DNA of 64,000 nucleotides from positions 4,310,501-4,374,500 of the forward strand of contig NZ_CP133605.1 in assembly GCF_031199965.1 (NCBI RefSeq). The letters run 5' to 3'. Both the position numbers and the translations under genes were made by a program. Below the pieces are notes generated by a model. It had not been told where the DNA came from. It ran no database searches and saw only the letters and a program-made list of their open reading frames with translations. Positions within the stretch are counted from its first letter, which is position 1. Each line of letters opens with the position of its first letter. Positions 59,655 to 64,000 of the stretch are shown here, in pieces. The DNA comes from Paenibacillus sp. D2_2. GTDB taxonomy: Bacteria > Bacillota > Bacilli > Paenibacillales > Paenibacillaceae.

Positions 59655-60707
59655 TTATTTAGCTGTTGCCTTGCTCTTCTCAATATTCTTCAAATGCTCT
59701 TTATACGTCTTAGCAAATAGATGCTCGCCGCTGCCATCCTTCTTTGTAACATAGAACAGATACTCCGAAGCTTCTGGCGCTAGCGCGGCCTCGATGGATT
59801 TCAGGCTCGGTGCAGCGATCGGTCCTGGCGGCAGTCCCTCATACAAATAAGTATTATATGGGCTGTCCACCTTTCTCAGGTCCGAATTCATTAGTCGTTC
59901 CTTAGGTTTATCCAACAAATACTGAACAGTGGCGTCAATCTCAAGCTTCATGTTTTTCGCAAGTCGATTATAGATAACTCCAGCCACCAGGCTACGTTCC
60001 GAATCGACAACGACCTCACGCTCCACGAGTGATGCGACTGTCATTATTTCGTTCAAACTTAGCCCACTCTTCTTCAGCTTTTGTTCAAAATCAGGAATTT
60101 TATGCAGACGATGATCTGTCTCCGTGAACATCCGGGTAATAATCTCCTGCTCGCTACTGCCCAATTTCAATTCATAGGTTTCTGGGAATAAATAACCTTC
60201 AAGCCTGAATTTCATCTCTGCCTTATCTGGAATATCGGCTAACAGCAGACTATCGATGCCTGTAGGAGACTTGGCCAATTTCAAGAAGGTTTCCTCATTA
60301 ACGAATCCTTGCTCGGACAGTAACTCCGCCATCTGCTTGATGGTATAGCCTTCTGGAATGGTGAAGCGAATCATCTCTGCTTTGACAACATCACCGCTGT
60401 TCAGCTTGGCGATAATCTCATCATAATCCGCTCCAGGATTTATATCATAGGTACCCGCTTGAAAACGGCTGCCCTCAGATTTCAGCTTTAAATACGATTT
60501 GAACAAGAACGCATTCTTGATAAGTCCTTGTTGCTCCATGGTATCAGCTATGCTGCTAGTCCGCATTCCAGGTTCAATCGTAACCCTCACTGCTTCTTCC
60601 GAAGCCTTCACTGGCTGCATGCCATAATAAACATAGGCACCGCCCGCTCCCGCTACAATAACAATAATCAGAATAAATGCGAGGAACCATTTCAACGCAG
60701 TCTTCAT
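59655..60707 (-). CDS. mltG: Endolytic murein transglycosylase MltG
   Basis: Membrane-bound enzyme that cleaves nascent glycan strands and sets their length. 350 aa. Seen: an N-terminal helix (FLAFILIIVIVAGAGGAYVYY), a LysM-like region (about 40-130: IPEGYTIKQMAELL), the YceG catalytic domain with Glu in ASLVEREV near 225, IDATVQYLL, and YNTYLYEGLPPGPIA near 295. It sits between DUF1292 genes and yrrN. In B. subtilis yrrM follows mltG; here it does not. Confidence 0.95.
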   Translation of the reverse strand: MKTALKWFLAFILIIVIVAGAGGAYVYYGMQPVKASEEAVRVTIEPGMRTSSIADTMEQQGLIKNAFLFKSYLKLKSEGSRFQAGTYDINPGADYDEIIAKLNSGDVVKAEMIRFTIPEGYTIKQMAELLSEQGFVNEETFLKLAKSPTGIDSLLLADIPDKAEMKFRLEGYLFPETYELKLGSSEQEIITRMFTETDHRLHKIPDFEQKLKKSGLSLNEIMTVASLVEREVVVDSERSLVAGVIYNRLAKNMKLEIDATVQYLLDKPKERLMNSDLRKVDSPYNTYLYEGLPPGPIAAPSLKSIEAALAPEASEYLFYVTKKDGSGEHLFAKTYKEHLKNIEKSKATAK

Positions 60708-60728
60708 AGCCCACTCCTTTACAGCAAA

Positions 60729-60748
60729 AAGAGCGGGATTCCCGCCCT
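60729..60748 (-). terminator. Terminator between the DUF1292 genes and mltG
   Basis: GGGCGGGA pairs with TCCCGCTC; on the minus strand TTTTTG follows. It implies that mltG, whose start is 20 bases further on, has its own or read-through transcription. Confidence 0.7.
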
Positions 60749-60814
60749 TATGCCGATTTATATTAGCTCATAAGATAACACAATCGATCGTATTCAAGAG
60801 ATGCTCCGTAGAAC

Positions 60815-61120
60815 TCATTCGGGGAACGTAAGCTCACCGTAAAGTTCGGAGATATCCTCCCATTCCTCATCATCCTCGATGGTAACAAGCTCCAAATCGC
60901 CATCCGGAGACTGGACAATCTTGAACAGTTCAGGCTCTTCCTCAGAAGAGGCCTCCCGCTCAGGACGCAGAGCGGCATAGGATGACCCTGCTACGTCAAA
61001 TTCATTCTCGACGGTATAATAAGAGGCCTTGCCCTGTTCATCCTGGAGCTCGACGATGGGACCGTAAGCGTCACGAACTCGCGACGCCCACACTACCTTC
61101 TCTGCTGAAAAATCAGTCAT
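60815..61120 (-). CDS. DUF1292-family acidic protein, second copy
   Basis: Small acidic cytoplasmic protein related to YrzB; function unknown. 101 aa from ATG 61120, which overlaps the stop of the preceding DUF1292 gene as ATGACTGA. Seen: VELQDEQGKASYYTVENEFD, then ELFKIVQSPDGDLELVTIEDDEEWEDI, the acidic core shared with its neighbour (DDLKLYTIESDEEWEIV there). The overlap and shared core suggest an old tandem duplication. Confidence 0.85.
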   Translation of the reverse strand: MTDFSAEKVVWASRVRDAYGPIVELQDEQGKASYYTVENEFDVAGSSYAALRPEREASSEEEPELFKIVQSPDGDLELVTIEDDEEWEDISELYGELTFPE

Positions 61121-61433
61121 CGTTGTCCTCCCCGTCGAATTCATCAACCAGGGTATTGAACGTCTCTTCAACGATCTCCCATTCTTCATCGCTCTCGATT
61201 GTGTACAGTTTCAGGTCATCGCCGTCTTCCTCGTAGCGGAAGGCATATACTTCTTCGCTCTCTTCATCATCATCATGGTCCTCGGAATCCAAAGGAACGA
61301 CCATCATATACTTGGCGTCGGAACCGTCAACTTCGAACTTCATAATCACTTCGAATTCTTCTTCATTCCCCTCTTCATTGGGAATATAAATAATTTCCGG
61401 TTCTTCTTCATAGCCAATACGATCTTTAGACAT
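61113..61433 (-). CDS. DUF1292-family acidic protein, YrzB-like
   Basis: 106-aa acidic protein of the YrzB/DUF1292 family; function unknown. Start at ATG 61433 after GTGAGGGTG; an upstream start at 61448 is less well placed and lies at the end of ruvX. Seen: EIIYIPNEEGNEEEFEVIM, YMMVVPLD, EVYAFRYEEDGDDLKLY and EEWEIVEETF, the usual family blocks. Its place between ruvX and mltG is conserved in Bacillus. Confidence 0.92.
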   Translation of the reverse strand: MSKDRIGYEEEPEIIYIPNEEGNEEEFEVIMKFEVDGSDAKYMMVVPLDSEDHDDDEESEEVYAFRYEEDGDDLKLYTIESDEEWEIVEETFNTLVDEFDGEDNDD

Positions 61434-61444
61434 AGCGATCACCC

Positions 61445-61861
61445 TCACTTTATACTCTTAGAGTCCAAATAATTTTGCAAAATTAAGCTCGCGGCCATTT
61501 TGTCCACGACCCCTTTGCGTTTCTTCCTGCTCACATCTGCTTCGATCAGCGTTCGATGCGCTGAGACCGTAGTTAGACGCTCATCCCATAGGTGTACAGG
61601 AATCTGCAATATTTCATGCAGCTGTTCCGCAAAGGCCTTGCATATTTCACCACGGGGGCCGATAGTTCCATTCATGTTCTTCGGAAGCCCAACAACGACC
61701 TCTTCCACTACATGCTGGTTTACTAACTCGGTAATCCGCTTCAGTTCTGCCCCTTCCTTCCGGCGCTCAATGACCTCAAGTCCTTGGGCCGTCCAGCCGA
61801 GCTCATCGCTGATCGCGACTCCGATTCGTGCATCCCCGTAATCAAGACCTAGAATTTTCAT
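61445..61861 (-). CDS. ruvX: Putative pre-16S rRNA nuclease / Holliday junction resolvase YqgF
   Basis: RNase H-fold nuclease of the YqgF/RuvX family, implicated in 16S rRNA 5' maturation. 138 aa. Seen: LGLDYGDARIGVAISD at residues 4-19 with the first catalytic Asp, VGLPKNMNGTIGPR near 58, WDERLTTVSAHR near 98 and a final DKMAASLILQNYL. It starts eight bases after the ireB stop and belongs to the alaS-side cluster. Confidence 0.95.
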   Translation of the reverse strand: MKILGLDYGDARIGVAISDELGWTAQGLEVIERRKEGAELKRITELVNQHVVEEVVVGLPKNMNGTIGPRGEICKAFAEQLHEILQIPVHLWDERLTTVSAHRTLIEADVSRKKRKGVVDKMAASLILQNYLDSKSIK

Positions 61862-61869
61862 AACTTCTC

Positions 61870-62130
61870 CTAACGATGACCAGCCAGATAGTATCTCACC
61901 AGTTCCTCAATCAGCTCGTCGCGCTCCTTCTTGCGAACCAAGCTTCTTGCGTTGTTATGCCGTGGTATATACGCCGGATCACCCGACAGCAAATACCCGA
62001 CAATCTGGTTAATCGGATTATAATCCTTCTCTTGAAGCGCATCATATACCGCAAGAAGAATATCCTCTGCCGACGCTTGCTGTTCATCTCCTGTTACATT
62101 GAACTTGACGGTTTTATCCATGGAGTCCAT
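61870..62130 (-). CDS. ireB: IreB-family regulatory phosphoprotein
   Basis: 86-aa protein of the DUF965/YrzL family; in Enterococcus IreB is phosphorylated by the kinase IreK and affects cephalosporin resistance (family knowledge). Seen: the N-terminal KTVKFNV segment carrying the Thr phosphosite, [33 protein letters not shown] split over the centre, and a charged C-terminus. GAGGTG precedes ATG 62130. Position between alaS and ruvX is conserved in Firmicutes. Confidence 0.95.
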   Translation of the reverse strand: MDSMDKTVKFNVTGDEQQASAEDILLAVYDALQEKDYNPINQIVGYLLSGDPAYIPRHNNARSLVRKKERDELIEELVRYYLAGHR

Positions 62131-62260
62131 GACGACACCTCGCTTCCTCAGACATCCACCATCTGCTTAAATCGTCTTGATCTAATCTTACTATATCATA
62201 TCACGGGCTTCATAAGGAAACATTCGCGGAATAAAAAGCTTCCAGTAATATTAGCTGAAC

Positions 62261-62434
62261 TTATGATTGTGCAGATGAAGGCAGCCGGGTGAAATGTTCC
62301 TCCGATCGCTGTTGTTCACGGATTTCCTGATTCAATAGAATCAAATAAGGTAGAAATCCGTTCACAAAGGCGAACGCAGCATAAGCTTTCGTAGTAGCTT
62401 TCTTCCAGAAAGCTTTCAGCTTCTCCAGAATCAT
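62261..62434 (-). CDS. Small hypothetical protein between alaS and ireB (57 aa)
   Basis: Open frame of 57 codons from ATG 62434 to TAA 62261. Seen: basic start MILEKLKAFWKKATTKA, a hydrophobic middle AYAAFAFVNGFLPYLILLNQ long enough for one membrane helix or an amphipathic insertion, and a polar tail QEIREQQRSEEHF. GGTGA lies three bases before the ATG. A perfect 14-bp hairpin ends nine bases upstream of the start. I do not recognise a family; gene status is supported by site, composition and position on the strand of its neighbours. Confidence 0.65.
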   Translation of the reverse strand: MILEKLKAFWKKATTKAYAAFAFVNGFLPYLILLNQEIREQQRSEEHFTRLPSSAQS

Positions 62435-62443
62435 TTCACCAAT

Positions 62444-62481
62444 GTTCGAAATTCAAATCCTTCTTATTTTGAATTTCGAAC
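62444..62481 (-). other. Perfect hairpin after alaS and before the small gene
   Basis: GTTCGAAATTCAAA at 62444-62457 pairs perfectly with TTTGAATTTCGAAC at 62468-62481, 10-base loop. On the minus strand the tract after it is ATTGGTGAAATG, not T-rich, so it is not a typical terminator. It lies 46 bases after the alaS stop and abuts the ribosome site of the small gene. Confidence 0.75.
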
Positions 62482-62527
62482 CCTCTTGCCTTTTCCATAC
62501 GCTTATAGCTCACCTAATTTCAGGACT

Positions 62528-64000
62528 TTATGCCTGCGAAGCGATCCATTCTTCTGCTACCTTCAGTGCTTCTTCCAGTTTGGAAGCATCCTTGCCGCCG
62601 GCTTGGGCCATATCCGGGCGGCCGCCACCGCCACCGCCGCATACTGCAGCGACTTCCTTGACCAATTTACCAGCGTGCAGCCCGCGCTTCACTTCCGACT
62701 GCGGAACTACGACAACAAAATTCACTTTATCTTGTGCAGGCGCCCCAAGAACTAGTACCGCATCAGGCAGTTTACCTTTCAGCTCATCTGCCATGCTGCG
62801 CAGCGCCTCCATGCTTCCAGCATCGACGCGAGCGGCCAACAGCTTCGTCTCGCCAATGGTCACGACTTGACTGGTCAGTGCCCCAGCTTCAATCGAGCTC
62901 AGCTTGCCTTGCAACGATTCATTCTCACGCTCTAGCTCTTTCAATTGGTGCTGTAATGCCTCAACCCGCTTTGGAACATCGCCGATGTTTGCTTTGAGCA
63001 TTCCACCAGCCTGCTTCAGAAGATCAAGCTGTTCTTCCATGAATTGATAAGCTCCGCGGCCGGTTACCGCCTCGATCCGGCGTACGCCCGAGCCGATTCC
63101 ACTCTCGCTGAGTAGCTTGAATAGACCGATTTCCGCGGTATTATTCACATGACATCCACCACACAACTCGAGGCTATAGTCGCCTGCTTTAACCACACGG
63201 ACAACATCACCATATTTCTCTCCAAACAACGCCATAGCTCCCAGTGCCTTCGCTTCGTCAATCGGCATTTGCCGGGTGACGATATCGAGCGCATTCCAAA
63301 TCTGCTCATTGACACGGCGTTCAATTACAGCAAGCTCCTCAGCAGAGATGCTGCCCAGATGGGAGAAGTCGAAACGCAGACGTTGCGGTTCTACCAGGGA
63401 ACCAGCTTGATTGACATGCTCGCCAAGCGTCTCTTTCAATGCTTTGTGAAGCAAGTGCGTAGCGGTATGGTTCTTCACGATGTCGCGGCGCAACTCGCTG
63501 TTCACTTCCGCTTTCACTTCCGCGCCGGAACGCAGCTCACCGGACAGCATGGTTACTTGATGCACATGTTGACCGCGCGGTGCCTTGAACAATCCAGTTA
63601 CTTCAGCACGTCCAGAGACGTCTGAGAGAATCCCCTGATCGCTAACCTGTCCGCCGCTCTCCGCATAGAAAGGCGTCTTCTCCAGAATGATCTGTCCTGT
63701 CTGCCCTGCAGTCAGCACATCAACAAATACATTCTCAGATACGATCGCTACAATTTTAGTAGTAACATTAAGCTCATTATATCCAACGAACTCCGATTTA
63801 GTCGTTAAATCAGAGAGGACTCCGCCCTGAATCTTCATGCTTGCTCCGTCATGGCGGGCCGAACGTGCTCGTTCACGCTGTTCTTCCATCGCTGCTTCAA
63901 AACCTTCACGATCTACATTCAGACCATGCTCAAGTGCAAAGTCTTCTGTCAAATCAAGCGGGAATCCATAAGTATCGTAGAGCTTGAAGGCATTGGATCC
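62528..64000 (-). CDS. alaS: Alanyl-tRNA synthetase, C-terminal part (cut by window edge)
   Basis: Charges tRNA-Ala. The frame is open to the window edge; about 490 C-terminal residues are visible of roughly 880. Seen: the end of the tRNA-recognition region (YDTYGFPLDLTEDFA), the editing domain with zinc ligands HTATHLLHKAL and LCGGCHVNNTAE, then the C-Ala/DHHA1 domain with CGGGGGGRPDMAQAGG. No frame break in this part. Apparent internal starts at 63952 are artefacts; the true start is outside the window. Confidence 0.96.
   Translation of the reverse strand, partial: GSNAFKLYDTYGFPLDLTEDFALEHGLNVDREGFEAAMEEQRERARSARHDGASMKIQGGVLSDLTTKSEFVGYNELNVTTKIVAIVSENVFVDVLTAGQTGQIILEKTPFYAESGGQVSDQGILSDVSGRAEVTGLFKAPRGQHVHQVTMLSGELRSGAEVKAEVNSELRRDIVKNHTATHLLHKALKETLGEHVNQAGSLVEPQRLRFDFSHLGSISAEELAVIERRVNEQIWNALDIVTRQMPIDEAKALGAMALFGEKYGDVVRVVKAGDYSLELCGGCHVNNTAEIGLFKLLSESGIGSGVRRIEAVTGRGAYQFMEEQLDLLKQAGGMLKANIGDVPKRVEALQHQLKELERENESLQGKLSSIEAGALTSQVVTIGETKLLAARVDAGSMEALRSMADELKGKLPDAVLVLGAPAQDKVNFVVVVPQSEVKRGLHAGKLVKEVAAVCGGGGGGRPDMAQAGGKDASKLEEALKVAEEWIASQA

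Overview
The window looks like a stretch of chromosome from a low-to-medium GC, spore-forming Firmicute, most likely Paenibacillus or a close relative. The reasons are AGGAGG-type ribosome sites, Bacillus-style gene orders (alaS-ireB-ruvX-yrzB-mltG-yrrN-yrrO; groES-groEL under a CIRCE operator; sdaAB-sdaAA; glcT with ptsH-ptsI; yuaF-floT), a Tgl-type spore-coat transglutaminase and a giant decapeptide-repeat protein of a type I associate with Paenibacillus. The genus is an inference from family knowledge; no 16S or tRNA gene is present.

Layout. 0.1-3.1 kb: OpuA glycine-betaine importer. 3.4-8.5 kb: a small CxxC protein, a MacB/FtsX-type ABC exporter with a long coiled coil, and a YbaK deacylase. 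8.5-11.6 kb: a short-chain dehydrogenase and a secreted GH18 chitinase. 12.2-14.3 kb: groES-groEL. 14.5-20.7 kb: an MFS transporter, a stalk-domain exported protein, and an FG-GAP lipoprotein / response regulator / histidine kinase operon. 20.9-23.6 kb: serine dehydratase and YhaM nuclease. 23.7-28.7 kb: the repeat protein, about 1,675 residues once four indels are repaired. 28.8-30.1 kb: an intact IS3-family element. 30.1-34.2 kb: a DUF2339 membrane protein and a DsbB/DsbA-like pair. 34.4-37.8 kb: ptsI, ptsH and the antiterminator glcT, without ptsG. 38-40 kb: flotillin and its NfeD partner. 40.3-45.1 kb: galK-galE-galT with a divergent AraC-type regulator. 45.2-49 kb: transglutaminase, sirtuin, HAD phosphatase, acyltransferase. 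49.4-56.8 kb: ilvD, polysaccharide deacetylase, a class B penicillin-binding protein and a chemoreceptor. 57.1-64 kb: the yrrO-yrrN-mltG-DUF1292-ruvX-ireB-alaS cluster, alaS running off the right edge.

Two signals cut across the genes. (1) About 22 single-base indels split otherwise intact and often essential genes (groEL, ilvD); nearly all are one base missing from a homopolymer, so they are most simply sequencing errors. I give full spans for these genes and state where the frame breaks. (2) A dispersed, palindromic, MITE-like repeat with ends resembling TTCAAAAAGTCC / GGACTTTTTGAA sits in several intergenic gaps and has altered or duplicated the 3' ends of two genes.

The most unusual object is the repeat protein at 23.7-28.7 kb. 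It is built of in-register decapeptides arranged at two higher levels: superrepeats of exactly 330 bp, followed by nine near-identical 120-bp units, and then a unique C-terminal domain.
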